Source: Micromonospora rosaria | GTDB lineage: Bacteria; Actinomycetota; Actinomycetes; Mycobacteriales; Micromonosporaceae | Reading direction: 5' to 3' | DNA: 53,781 nt | Assembly (NCBI RefSeq): GCF_001567585.1 | Contig: NZ_LRQV01000036.1 | Location: 1-53,781, forward strand | Shown here: positions 8,460-15,607 of the stretch, piece by piece | How the letters are laid out: each line of letters begins with the position of its first letter | Position numbering within the stretch: position 1 is the stretch's first letter | Made by a program: the position numbers and the translations under genes | The notes under the pieces: model-generated | Seen by the model: only the letters and a program-made list of their open reading frames with translations | What the model was told of the DNA's origin: nothing | Database searches by the model: none

Positions 8460-9037
8460 GCAGCACGAGCATCGACGACCTGCTCCGCTCCGAGGAGGAG
8501 CGGCCGGCCCGCCCGGAACGGGTCCGGGGCGGCCGGGCCCGCCGGGTGGTGAAGTTCCTCGCGGTCACCGCGGCGGTCACCGTGGTGGTCGTCGTGGTGC
8601 TGCGGGCGGTCGGCCTCACCGTCTCGTTGGAGGTGGTGGTGGCCGGGGTCCTCGCCGTCCAGGCGGTGCACCGGGTGACCACCGCCCTCGCCCCGCCGCC
8701 CCGGCGGGCCGGCGTCCGGCTGGGCTCCGGTGAGGAGCCGGGCACCTGGAACTGGGGGGCCAGTGACGCGTTGCGGACCGCCGTCAACCGGTGGGCGACC
8801 CCGCTGGACTGGTCGACCGGCCGGCCGGACCGGTTCGTCGACCTGGTCCAGCCCCGCCTCGGTGAGCTGGCCGACGAGCGGTTGCGGCAACGGCACGGCC
8901 TGACCCGCGACTCCGACCCCGTCCGGGCCCGCGCCCTGCTGGGCGAGCGGCTCTGGATCTTCCTGGAAACCCCGCCCCGACGCACCCCGTCGCCGCGCGA
9001 CCTCGCGGTGATCGTCGCCGACCTGGAGAACATATGA
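8456..9037 (+). CDS. Two-helix membrane protein of the MoxR-DUF58 operon
   Basis: A 193-residue protein with two adjacent membrane helices (about 32-49, KFLAVTAAVTVVVVVVLRAV, and 51-68, LTVSLEVVVAGVLAVQAV) after a charged N-terminus. A soluble C-terminal domain contains conserved-looking stretches WNWGASDALRTAVNRWATPLDW and RARALLGERLWIFLETPPRRTPSPRDLAVIVADLE. I do not know a named domain. The overlaps at both ends (GTGA before, ATGA after) show tight translational coupling with the DUF4129 and MoxR genes, so it is likely part of the same membrane complex. Confidence 0.7.
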   Translation: MSSTSIDDLLRSEEERPARPERVRGGRARRVVKFLAVTAAVTVVVVVVLRAVGLTVSLEVVVAGVLAVQAVHRVTTALAPPPRRAGVRLGSGEEPGTWNWGASDALRTAVNRWATPLDWSTGRPDRFVDLVQPRLGELADERLRQRHGLTRDSDPVRARALLGERLWIFLETPPRRTPSPRDLAVIVADLENI

Positions 9038-10041
9038 ACGACGTGGACCGGACCATTCCCCCCGCCGAGGTCGGCCACCTGGCCCGGTCGGTGCTGGACG
9101 CGGTGGGCTCGGTCGTGGTCGGCAAGCGGGACGCCCTGGAACTGGTCCTCGCCGGCATCCTGGCCGGCGGTCACGTGCTGCTGGAGGACCTGCCCGGGTT
9201 GGGCAAGACGCTGACCGCACGCTGCTTCGCCCAGGCGCTCGGGCTGGACTTCCGCCGGCTCCAGTTCACCCCCGACCTGCTCCCCGCCGACGTCACCGGC
9301 TCGTTCCTGTACGACCAGAGCAGCGGGGACTTCTCCTTCCGGGCCGGCCCCGTCTTCACCAACCTGCTGCTCGCCGACGAGATCAACCGGACCCCGCCGA
9401 AGACCCAGTCCGCCCTGCTGGAGGCGATGCAGGAGAAGCAGGTCTCGGTGGAGGGGGTCACGTACCGGCTGGACGAGCCGTTCCACGTGCTGGCCACCGC
9501 CAACCCGATCGAGTACGAGGGCACCTACCCGCTGCCCGAGGCGCAGTTGGACCGGTTCCTGCTCCGGGTCTCCTTCGGCTACCCCGAGCCGGAGGAGGAG
9601 TGGGACGTGCTGCGCCGCCGGATGACCCGCCGCCGGGAGGAGGCGGTGATCTCCCCGGTGGTGGACGCCCGGACGCTGCGGGCGATGCAGGCCGCGCTGG
9701 AGGACGTGGTGGTGGAGGACTCCGTCGGGCGGTACATCGTGGCGCTGACCTCGGCCACCCGGGAGCACCCGTCGGTGCTGGTCGGCGCCTCGCCCCGGGG
9801 CTCGCTGGCACTGCTGCTGCTGGCCCGCGCCCGCGCCGTCCTCGCCGGCCGGGACTACGTGGTCCCCGAGGACGTCAAGGAGGTCGCGGCGCCGGCCCTG
9901 GCGCACCGGATCACCCTGCGCCCGGAGATGTGGCTGCGCCGGGTGGACCCGTCCTTCGTGGTGGGTGAGGTGCTCGACGCCACTCCCGCACCGGCCAGCG
10001 GGGCGCTGCCCAGCCACGCCGGTGGCCGGTCCGGACGCTGA
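9034..10041 (+). CDS. moxR: MoxR-type AAA+ ATPase
   Basis: A 335-residue MoxR-family AAA+ ATPase, probably a chaperone acting on the neighbouring VWA/DUF58 protein. Walker A is LPGLGKTLTARC (G55-T59), Walker B is LLLADEINR (D115, E116) followed by TPPKTQSALLEAMQEKQVSVEG. Sensor 1 is ATANPIEYEGTYPLPEAQLDRFLLR, and the lid contains SPRGSLALLLLARARAVLAGRDYV. All catalytic motifs are intact. The ATG overlaps the previous stop by four bases and its own stop overlaps the DUF58 ATG by one base (TGATG). The family's role in actinobacteria is poorly defined. Confidence 0.95.
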   Translation: MNDVDRTIPPAEVGHLARSVLDAVGSVVVGKRDALELVLAGILAGGHVLLEDLPGLGKTLTARCFAQALGLDFRRLQFTPDLLPADVTGSFLYDQSSGDFSFRAGPVFTNLLLADEINRTPPKTQSALLEAMQEKQVSVEGVTYRLDEPFHVLATANPIEYEGTYPLPEAQLDRFLLRVSFGYPEPEEEWDVLRRRMTRRREEAVISPVVDARTLRAMQAALEDVVVEDSVGRYIVALTSATREHPSVLVGASPRGSLALLLLARARAVLAGRDYVVPEDVKEVAAPALAHRITLRPEMWLRRVDPSFVVGEVLDATPAPASGALPSHAGGRSGR

Positions 10042-11462
10042 TGGCCGCCCTCACCGCCGGCGGCGGACCCGCCGCTGCCGACCCGGCCGTCGACGGTGGC
10101 GGGCCGGGGCGGGAGGGCACCTCCGGCTGGACGCCCACCTGGGCGTTGGGGCGGGCGGTGCTGCTCACCGGGTTGCTGCTGATCGCCGCGGTGCTGCTCG
10201 GTCGGGTCGACCTGGTGGTGCTGGCCACCCCGTTCGCCCTGGGCACCGCGTACGCGCTGCGTCGCCGGCCCGCCGCCGGGCCGCACCTCTGGCTGACCGC
10301 CGACGACGGGCACCTGGTCGAGGGGGGCGAGGTGACCGCCACCGCCACCGTCGGCAACCCCGAGCAGGCCGGGTACGACCTGACCGTGATCCGTACCCGG
10401 GTCTCCCCGTGGCTGCGGATGACCCGGGTGGACTTCGGCGGGGTACGGCTGGAGGTGGCCCGCTCCGGTGGCGCGGACCGGCCCTTCGTCACCTCGGTAC
10501 CCGGCGGCGCGGCCGTCGACGTGACCCTGTCCGGGACGGCCCGCCGCTGGGGCCGGCACCCGGTCGGGCCGGCCGGGGCGCGGGCCGCCGCCGCCGGTGG
10601 CCTCCTGGTCTCCCGGGCCACCGTCGTCGAGCCGGCCCGGGTCCGGGTCTACCCGAGGACGGAGCCGTTCGACGCGGTGGAGGCGATGCCCCGGGCCGCC
10701 GGACTGGTCGGCGCGCACCACTCCCGGCGGCCGGGGGAGGGCGGTGAACTGGCCGGGGTGCGCGTCTTCGCCCCCGGTGACCGGTTGCGCCGCATCGACT
10801 GGCGGGTCTCCCTGCGCGCCCGGCAACTGCACGTCGCGGCGACCCTCTCCGACCGGGACGCCGAGGTGGTGGTCCTGCTCGACGTGCTCGCCGAGGCGGG
10901 GCGCTCCGGCGGGGTCGGCGGTTCCGCCTCGGTGCTGGACACCACGGTCCGGGCCGCCGCCGCCATCGCCGAGCACTACCTGCACCGGGGCGACCGGGTC
11001 TCGTTGCTGGAGTACGGCCCGGCCGCCCGCCGGCTCCGCCCGGCCACCGGCCGCCGGCAGTACCTGACCGTGCTGGAGTGGCTGCTCGACATCCGCGCCG
11101 AGTCCTCCCCGCACGAGCCGTACGACCAGGTCTTCGGCCCGCACCTGCTCTCCTCGGACGCGCTGGCGGTGGTCCTCACCCCGCTGCTGGACGAGCGGTC
11201 CGCCCAGATGCTGGCCCGGCTGGCCCGCTCCGGGCGGTTCGTGGTGGCCGTGGACACCCTGCCGGCCGACCTCGCCCTGCCCCGGGGCGAGGGCTGGGCG
11301 GAGGTGGCGTACCGGCTGTGGCGGCTGGACCGGGACACGATGATCCGCCAACTGCGGGAGCACGGCGTACCGGTGGTCCGCTGGGCCGGCGCCGGCAGCC
11401 TGGACGAGGTGCTGCGGGACGTGGCCCGGCTGGCCACCGCACCCCGGGCGGGTGCCCGGTGA
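10041..11462 (+). CDS. DUF58 domain-containing protein
   Basis: A 473-residue DUF58 protein. Two membrane helices near residues 35-70 are followed by an extracytoplasmic beta-rich region (ECATATVGNP-like, DLTVIRTRVSPWLRM). The DUF58 signature EGGELAGVRVFAPGDRLRRIDWRVSLRARQLHVA lies at about 230-265. A VWA-like domain begins VVVLLDVLAEAG, with several acidic positions; the classical MIDAS pattern is not clear. MoxR, DUF58 and DUF4129 are thought to form one envelope-associated machine. Transcription is shared with the upstream genes, as the start codon overlaps the moxR stop. Confidence 0.88.
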   Translation: MAALTAGGGPAAADPAVDGGGPGREGTSGWTPTWALGRAVLLTGLLLIAAVLLGRVDLVVLATPFALGTAYALRRRPAAGPHLWLTADDGHLVEGGEVTATATVGNPEQAGYDLTVIRTRVSPWLRMTRVDFGGVRLEVARSGGADRPFVTSVPGGAAVDVTLSGTARRWGRHPVGPAGARAAAAGGLLVSRATVVEPARVRVYPRTEPFDAVEAMPRAAGLVGAHHSRRPGEGGELAGVRVFAPGDRLRRIDWRVSLRARQLHVAATLSDRDAEVVVLLDVLAEAGRSGGVGGSASVLDTTVRAAAAIAEHYLHRGDRVSLLEYGPAARRLRPATGRRQYLTVLEWLLDIRAESSPHEPYDQVFGPHLLSSDALAVVLTPLLDERSAQMLARLARSGRFVVAVDTLPADLALPRGEGWAEVAYRLWRLDRDTMIRQLREHGVPVVRWAGAGSLDEVLRDVARLATAPRAGAR

Positions 11463-11475
11463 GCGGGGAGCGGGC

Positions 11476-12036
11476 GTGAACGCGGTCACCGAACGGTTCC
11501 GCGCCCTGCGGTACGCGGTCACCCGGGTCAGCCTCCTGCCGCTGCTCGTGCGGGTCGGCATCTTCCTCACCACGCTGGCCGGGTTCGCCCTCGCCTTCCC
11601 GTCCGAGGTCCTGGTCGGCCGGGCCTTCGGCGTCCTGGCGATCGCCGCGCTGCTGCCGGCGGTCGGGCCGGGCCGGGTGTGGCCGACCTTCACGGCGCTG
11701 GTAACGGTGGGCGGTTGGCTGCTCGCCGCCGCCGGGTACGGCCGGCCGGCCGCCCTGTGGCGGCTGATCGCCGTGGCGGCGCTGCTCTACCTGGCGCACA
11801 CCCTCTGCGCGCTGGCCGCGCTGCTGCCCTACGACGCGGTGATCGACCCGCAGGTGCTCACCGGGTGGCTGACGCGGGCGGGCGCGGTGGTCCTGGCCTC
11901 CGCCGTGCTGGGGGTGCTGCTGGTCGAGGCGGGCGCGATCCGGGCGGGCGACGGCCTGCGCGCCGCCACGGTGGCCGGGCTCCTGGTCGCGGTGGGGTTG
12001 ACCCTCCTGCTGCGCTGGCTGCTCCGACGTCGGTGA
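11476..12036 (+). CDS. Four- to five-helix integral membrane protein
   Basis: A 186-residue polytopic protein with hydrophobic segments at about 20-40, 45-65, 70-88, 95-118, 132-155 and 162-182. There are almost no soluble domains and no recognisable catalytic motif. I chose GTG 11476 because GGGGAG lies eight bases before it; a GTG at 11452 would extend into the DUF58 gene. It closes the DUF4129-MoxR-DUF58 operon, so a scaffold or transport role for that complex is possible but unproven. Confidence 0.65.
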   Translation: MNAVTERFRALRYAVTRVSLLPLLVRVGIFLTTLAGFALAFPSEVLVGRAFGVLAIAALLPAVGPGRVWPTFTALVTVGGWLLAAAGYGRPAALWRLIAVAALLYLAHTLCALAALLPYDAVIDPQVLTGWLTRAGAVVLASAVLGVLLVEAGAIRAGDGLRAATVAGLLVAVGLTLLLRWLLRRR

Positions 12037-12166
12037 CCCCTTCCGGGGGACTGCGGCGGCGCGGCGACGGCGAGTCGCACCGCGCCCGGCCCACCGGCCG
12101 GAACCATGGTGGCGGCCGGGGAGTCCAATCACCGACCCGTCGAGACGGACGTGAGGGGATGTCGTC

Positions 12167-12745
12167 ATGCGCCACCACGTGGGATGTGTCGGTCGGTTGA
12201 CCGGGTGTGCCCTGGTCCTCGTCCTCACCCTGGCCGCCTGCGCGAGCGGCGAGGGTGCCGGTGGCAGGGCCGAGCCGGAGTCGTCGTCCGGGGAGCCGGT
12301 CTCCCGGGAGCCCACCGGGGCCGCGGAGCCCGCCGTCGTCGAGTGCGGGCAGCCGTTCCGTCCGCCCGCCGCCGGGGGGATGACCCTGACCGGGCGCTTT
12401 CCCACCAGCGTGTCGGCCGACGAGCCGGCGGTGGTCGGGACGGTCGAGGTCGCCGGCCGGCAGCCGGTACGGGGCGTCGCGCTGCCGCGCGCCGACGTCT
12501 TCCTGGTCCGGCAGGGCCGCGTGGTGACCCTGCCGATGGCGCAGGACGCGGTGGGGGTGCGGTGGGACCTGGCTCCGGGTGAGGTGCGGAGTCTGCCCGG
12601 CGAGGCGCCGCTGGTGGGCTGCGAGCCGGGCGGTGGCGCGGTGCCGACCGGTACGTACGAGCTGTACGCCCGGACGACGGTCACGACGGACGACGGGGCC
12701 GTGGTGGAGTCCTACGGCGGGCCGTGGCCGATCGAGGTGCGGTGA
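12167..12745 (+). CDS. Secreted lipoprotein of unknown function
   Basis: A 192-residue lipoprotein. The signal peptide ends in the lipobox LTLAAC, with Cys25 as the lipidation site, followed by a Gly/Ser/Glu-rich tether (ASGEGAGGRAEPESSSGEPVSREP). The mature domain (about residues 60-190) has an Ig-like beta pattern (MTLTGRFPTSVSADEPAVVGTVEVAGRQPVRGVALPRADVFLV and GTYELYARTTVTTDDGAVVES) with two Cys. No enzyme motif is seen. GAGGGG lies eight bases before the ATG. The gene is followed by a strong hairpin shared with the convergent protease gene. Confidence 0.75.
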   Translation: MRHHVGCVGRLTGCALVLVLTLAACASGEGAGGRAEPESSSGEPVSREPTGAAEPAVVECGQPFRPPAAGGMTLTGRFPTSVSADEPAVVGTVEVAGRQPVRGVALPRADVFLVRQGRVVTLPMAQDAVGVRWDLAPGEVRSLPGEAPLVGCEPGGGAVPTGTYELYARTTVTTDDGAVVESYGGPWPIEVR

Positions 12746-12763
12746 CGCCGGTGGCGAACGCGA

Positions 12764-12796
12764 ACGGCTGGGAACCGCGGTGCGGTTCCCAGCCGT
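12764..12796. terminator. Bidirectional hairpin terminator
   Basis: ACGGCTGGGAACCG (12764-12777) and CGGTTCCCAGCCGT (12783-12796) form a perfect 14-bp stem with a 5-nt loop. It lies between the convergent lipoprotein and protease genes and would serve both. Confidence 0.85.
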
Positions 12797-12811
12797 CAGG
12801 TGCGGTCGGGG

Positions 12812-13855
12812 TCAGCCCAGCACGATGCTGACGCCCAGGTGGCTGGAGAGCACGGTCCACGGCTGCGCGTACGCCGTGCCGCCGCCCCCGGCGATCACGT
12901 TGCCCCGGATCCAGGCGCCGGAGGCGTCCTTGGCGTAGAACGCGCCGCCGGAGTCACCGCCCGCGCTCAGCGTGCCGCCGGTGAAGGCGATGACGGGCGA
13001 CTTGCACCCGGTGGTGGTGCAGACCTGCGCGGTGACGCTGGTCGCGGTGTGGCCGCAGTTCTCGCCGGTGGTCCGGCCACTGTGGCAGTAGTCCGTGTAC
13101 CCGACGCTCGCCGCGCCGGCCGAGACCACGGGGATGCTGGTGGTGCTGGTGACCCCGCCGGTGAAGACGCGGCCCGCGTACAACGAGCCGCCGATCAGCT
13201 CGAAGTCCATGGCGTGGCCGGTGACGGTGGGCAGGCGCCGGTTGGAGACGGTGCCGTACGTGTTGGCGCCGGACTCGGTCGAGACGGTGGTGCCGTCGGC
13301 GTAGCAGTGGCCGGCGGTGGTCATGAACACGGTTCCGGCGCCGTTCTGGACGGCGTACCCCGAGGAGCAGAGGGCGCCCGAGGCGAGCAGACCCCCGCCG
13401 CCGTAGTAGGCCGGCACGTCGTCGCGACGGTGCCAGGAGTCGGTGGTGCTGCTGCGGCTGACCTGGATCTCGCGGGCCGCCTGGCGCTGCGCGGCCTGTC
13501 CGCCGGCGAGGTCGGTCAGGGACGCCACGACGCCCGAGGGCGCGTCGGTGTTCAGGACGATCTTCCCGGTCCGGCCGTCCACGTAGCTGGCGAACGAGTA
13601 CCGGGTGCCGTTCCTGGCGACGTAGTCGGCGATGCGGGTCTGGATCGTCGCCAGCGCCGTCTCGGCGGCGGGGGAGGAGACGGCGGCGCGGGCGACACGG
13701 TCCGGGGCGCGGCTCTCGTCGAGCTTCGCCGCGGCGGGGCTGGTGGGCTCCTTGTCCTTGCCCGGTCCCGCCTGGGCGGGGCCGGTGGTGAGAAGCGTCA
13801 GAACAGCGGTCGCGGCGATCGCCGCACCGATGATCGTCCTCTTCGTCCTGGGCAT
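12812..13855 (-). CDS. Secreted S1 family (streptogrisin-like) serine protease, preproenzyme
   Basis: A 347-residue secreted protease. It has a signal peptide (MPRTKRTIIGAAIAATAV..., cleavage probably after AQA at 29) and a propeptide of about 110 residues with YVDGRTGKIVLN, the pro-region pattern of streptogrisin/alpha-lytic proteases. The catalytic triad is H183 (TTAGHCY), D217 (HAMDFEL) and S302 (GGDSGGAF). C163/C184, the pair in CHSGRTTGENC and the pair in CTTTGC are likely disulfides. The ATG at 13855 was chosen over upstream in-frame codons because AGGGAAGGA lies just before it and a proper signal peptide starts there. It acts outside the cell; its substrate is unknown. Confidence 0.92.
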   Translation of the reverse strand: MPRTKRTIIGAAIAATAVLTLLTTGPAQAGPGKDKEPTSPAAAKLDESRAPDRVARAAVSSPAAETALATIQTRIADYVARNGTRYSFASYVDGRTGKIVLNTDAPSGVVASLTDLAGGQAAQRQAAREIQVSRSSTTDSWHRRDDVPAYYGGGGLLASGALCSSGYAVQNGAGTVFMTTAGHCYADGTTVSTESGANTYGTVSNRRLPTVTGHAMDFELIGGSLYAGRVFTGGVTSTTSIPVVSAGAASVGYTDYCHSGRTTGENCGHTATSVTAQVCTTTGCKSPVIAFTGGTLSAGGDSGGAFYAKDASGAWIRGNVIAGGGGTAYAQPWTVLSSHLGVSIVLG

Positions 13856-13900
13856 CGGGATCCTTCCCTGTACGCACGGGCCACGTGGTCGTGGCCTAGA

Positions 13901-13929
13901 ACAGAAAAGGGCCGATTGGCGTTGATCAA
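13901..13929 (-). promoter_or_regulatory. Candidate promoter for the secreted protease
   Basis: Reading on the minus strand, TTGATC (13924-13929) and TTCTGT (13901-13906) are spaced by 17 bp, giving a start near 13894 and a leader of about 40 nt. The region is much more AT-rich than its surroundings. The -10 match is moderate. Confidence 0.45.
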
Positions 13930-14114
13930 TAGATTTGTGTAAGGGTTTTGACAGGTGCCGCAGCATTCGGGGCGCGAAAAACGACAGCCCGGAAAAGTCG
14001 GTTCGTGTCCCGTATTCGCCGCCCCTGCGCTGATGTGACCCTTCTCGGCGGTTCGCCGGGCCGCGCCCCTGCGGCCGGGGTCACCCGAAACCTCGTGGCG
14101 CCGGTCACCCTCCG

Positions 14115-14153
14115 TATAGTCGCGCAGGTCACAGGGTTGTGCTCCGTCACAAC
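14115..14153 (+). promoter_or_regulatory. -10 box and inverted repeat upstream of ndh
   Basis: A perfect-looking -10 hexamer TATAGT lies at 14115-14120. Downstream, GTTGTG (14136-14141) and CACAAC (14148-14153) form a 6-bp inverted repeat with a 6-bp spacer, in the early transcribed region. No good -35 is seen. The repeat could be an operator; it resembles a Rex site but has the wrong spacing. The rest of the 13856-14194 gap holds the protease promoter and no gene I can support. Confidence 0.5.
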
Positions 14154-14194
14154 AGGGGGCCGTGAGCGGTGTTGGCGGAGCCCCTCGGGGAAAG

Positions 14195-15535
14195 ATGGAT
14201 GACGTGAATCCGAAGCGGATCCTTGTTGTCGGTGCCGGACATGTCGGCCTCTACGCCGCCCTGCGCCTGTCGAAGAAGCTGAGTTCCCGCGAGGCCGAGG
14301 TCATCGTGGTGGACCCTCAGCCGCACATGACGTACCAGCCGTTCCTGCCCGAGGCGGCGGCCGGCAACATCTCCCCCCGCCACTCCGTGGTGCCGCTGCG
14401 ACGCGAGTTGCGCCGGTGCACCGTCGTGGCGGGCGCGGTCACCCGGATCGAGCACGACCGCAAGGTCGCGACCGTGCAGCCGATCGCCGGCCCGCCCCGG
14501 GAGATCCCCTACGACCACGTGGTGGTGGCCCCCGGCTCGGTCTCCCGCACCCTGCCGATCCCCGGCCTGCACGAGCACGGCATCGGGTTCAAGACCATCG
14601 GTGAGGCCATCTACCTGCGCAACCACGTGCTGGACCGGCTCGACGTGGCCGCCGCCACCCCGGACCCGGAGGTCCGCCGCTCCGCGCTGACCTTCACCTT
14701 CGTCGGCGGCGGGTACGCCGGCATCGAGGCGCTCGCCGAGATGGAGGACATGGCCCGGGACGCGCTGCGGTACTACCCGGAGCTGAAGGCCGACGACATG
14801 CGCTGGGTGCTGGTCGAGGCGACCCAGCGGGTGCTGCCCGAGGTCGACCGGGACATGGGCGCCTACACGGTGCAGCAGTTGCTGAAGCGGAACATGGACA
14901 TCCGGCTGGACACCCGCCTGGAATCCTGCGTCGACGGGATGGTCACGCTCTCCGACGGGGACAGCTTCCGCTCGGACACCATCGTCTGGACGGCCGGCGT
15001 CAAGCCGTCGCCGATGCTGGACGCCACCGACTTCCCCCGCGACGAGCGGCGTCGGGTCACCTGCCTGCCCACCCTCCAGGTGGTGGACGGGGACACCGTG
15101 GTCGAGGGCGCGTGGAGCGCCGGGGACTGCGCGGCGGTGCCGGACCTGACCAAGGAGCCGGGCAACTTCTGCTCGCCCAGCGCCCAGCACGCCGTCCGCC
15201 AGGCCGCCCGGATGGCCGACAACATCGCGAACGTGGTGCGCGGCCGGGAGCCGGTCAACTACCAGCACAAGCACGCCGGCAGCGTGGCCAGCCTCGGCCT
15301 GCACAAGGGCGTCGCCCAGGTGTACGGCATCAAGATGACCGGCTGGCCGGCGTGGTTCATGCACCGGACGTACCACATGAGCCGGATCCCCTCCCTGAAC
15401 CGGAAGGTCCGGGTGGTGGTCGACTGGTCGCTGGCGTTCTTCCTCAAGCGTGAGGTGGTCGCGCTCGGCCAGTTGCACGACCCGCGCGAGGAGTTCGAGG
15501 TGGCCTCCCAGCCCCTGCGCACCGGCCAGGCCTGA
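14195..15535 (+). CDS. ndh: Type II NADH dehydrogenase (NDH-2 family FAD oxidoreductase)
   Basis: A 446-residue NAD(P)/FAD oxidoreductase that passes electrons from NADH to menaquinone without pumping protons. The FAD-binding motif is RILVVGAGHVGLYAA, the NADH-binding motif is FTFVGGGYAGIEALAEM, and SAGDCAAVPD is the second FAD motif. CSPSAQHAVRQA is the quinone-site type segment of NDH-2, and the C-terminus is amphipathic (RVVVDWSLAFFLKREVV), for membrane binding. ATG 14195 is my choice; GTG 14204 has better spacing to GGGGAAAG and is equally likely. The gene stands alone, and its 3' end is followed by a palindromic repeat element. Confidence 0.88.
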   Translation: MDDVNPKRILVVGAGHVGLYAALRLSKKLSSREAEVIVVDPQPHMTYQPFLPEAAAGNISPRHSVVPLRRELRRCTVVAGAVTRIEHDRKVATVQPIAGPPREIPYDHVVVAPGSVSRTLPIPGLHEHGIGFKTIGEAIYLRNHVLDRLDVAAATPDPEVRRSALTFTFVGGGYAGIEALAEMEDMARDALRYYPELKADDMRWVLVEATQRVLPEVDRDMGAYTVQQLLKRNMDIRLDTRLESCVDGMVTLSDGDSFRSDTIVWTAGVKPSPMLDATDFPRDERRRVTCLPTLQVVDGDTVVEGAWSAGDCAAVPDLTKEPGNFCSPSAQHAVRQAARMADNIANVVRGREPVNYQHKHAGSVASLGLHKGVAQVYGIKMTGWPAWFMHRTYHMSRIPSLNRKVRVVVDWSLAFFLKREVVALGQLHDPREEFEVASQPLRTGQA

Positions 15536-15537
15536 GG

Positions 15538-15593
15538 TGTAAGGAAGGGCCCCTTCTTAACGCTTTCGGTAGTGAAGGGGCCCCTTCCTAACC
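15538..15593. repeat. Palindromic repeat element, copy A (inverse orientation)
   Basis: Two G/C-rich arms (around AAGGAAGGGCCCCTTC and GAAGGGGCCCCTTCCT) flank the loop TTAACGCTTTCGGTAG at 15557-15572. Each arm is nearly self-palindromic and the two pair with each other. It lies between convergent ndh and the GT-C gene and can serve as a bidirectional terminator. It is one of four copies of the same family in the window. Confidence 0.85.
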
Positions 15594-15607
15594 TCCGGTT
15601 CCGGTGG

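Noticed and set aside
12800..13942. A 380-residue plus-strand frame across the protease gene
   Set aside because: It is the complement of the protease, whose catalytic triad and signal peptide fit perfectly, and it has no recognisable domain.
14136..14153. A Rex operator upstream of ndh
   Set aside because: The half sites are spaced by six bases between TTGTG and CACAA, not eight. I retain it only as an unassigned inverted repeat.
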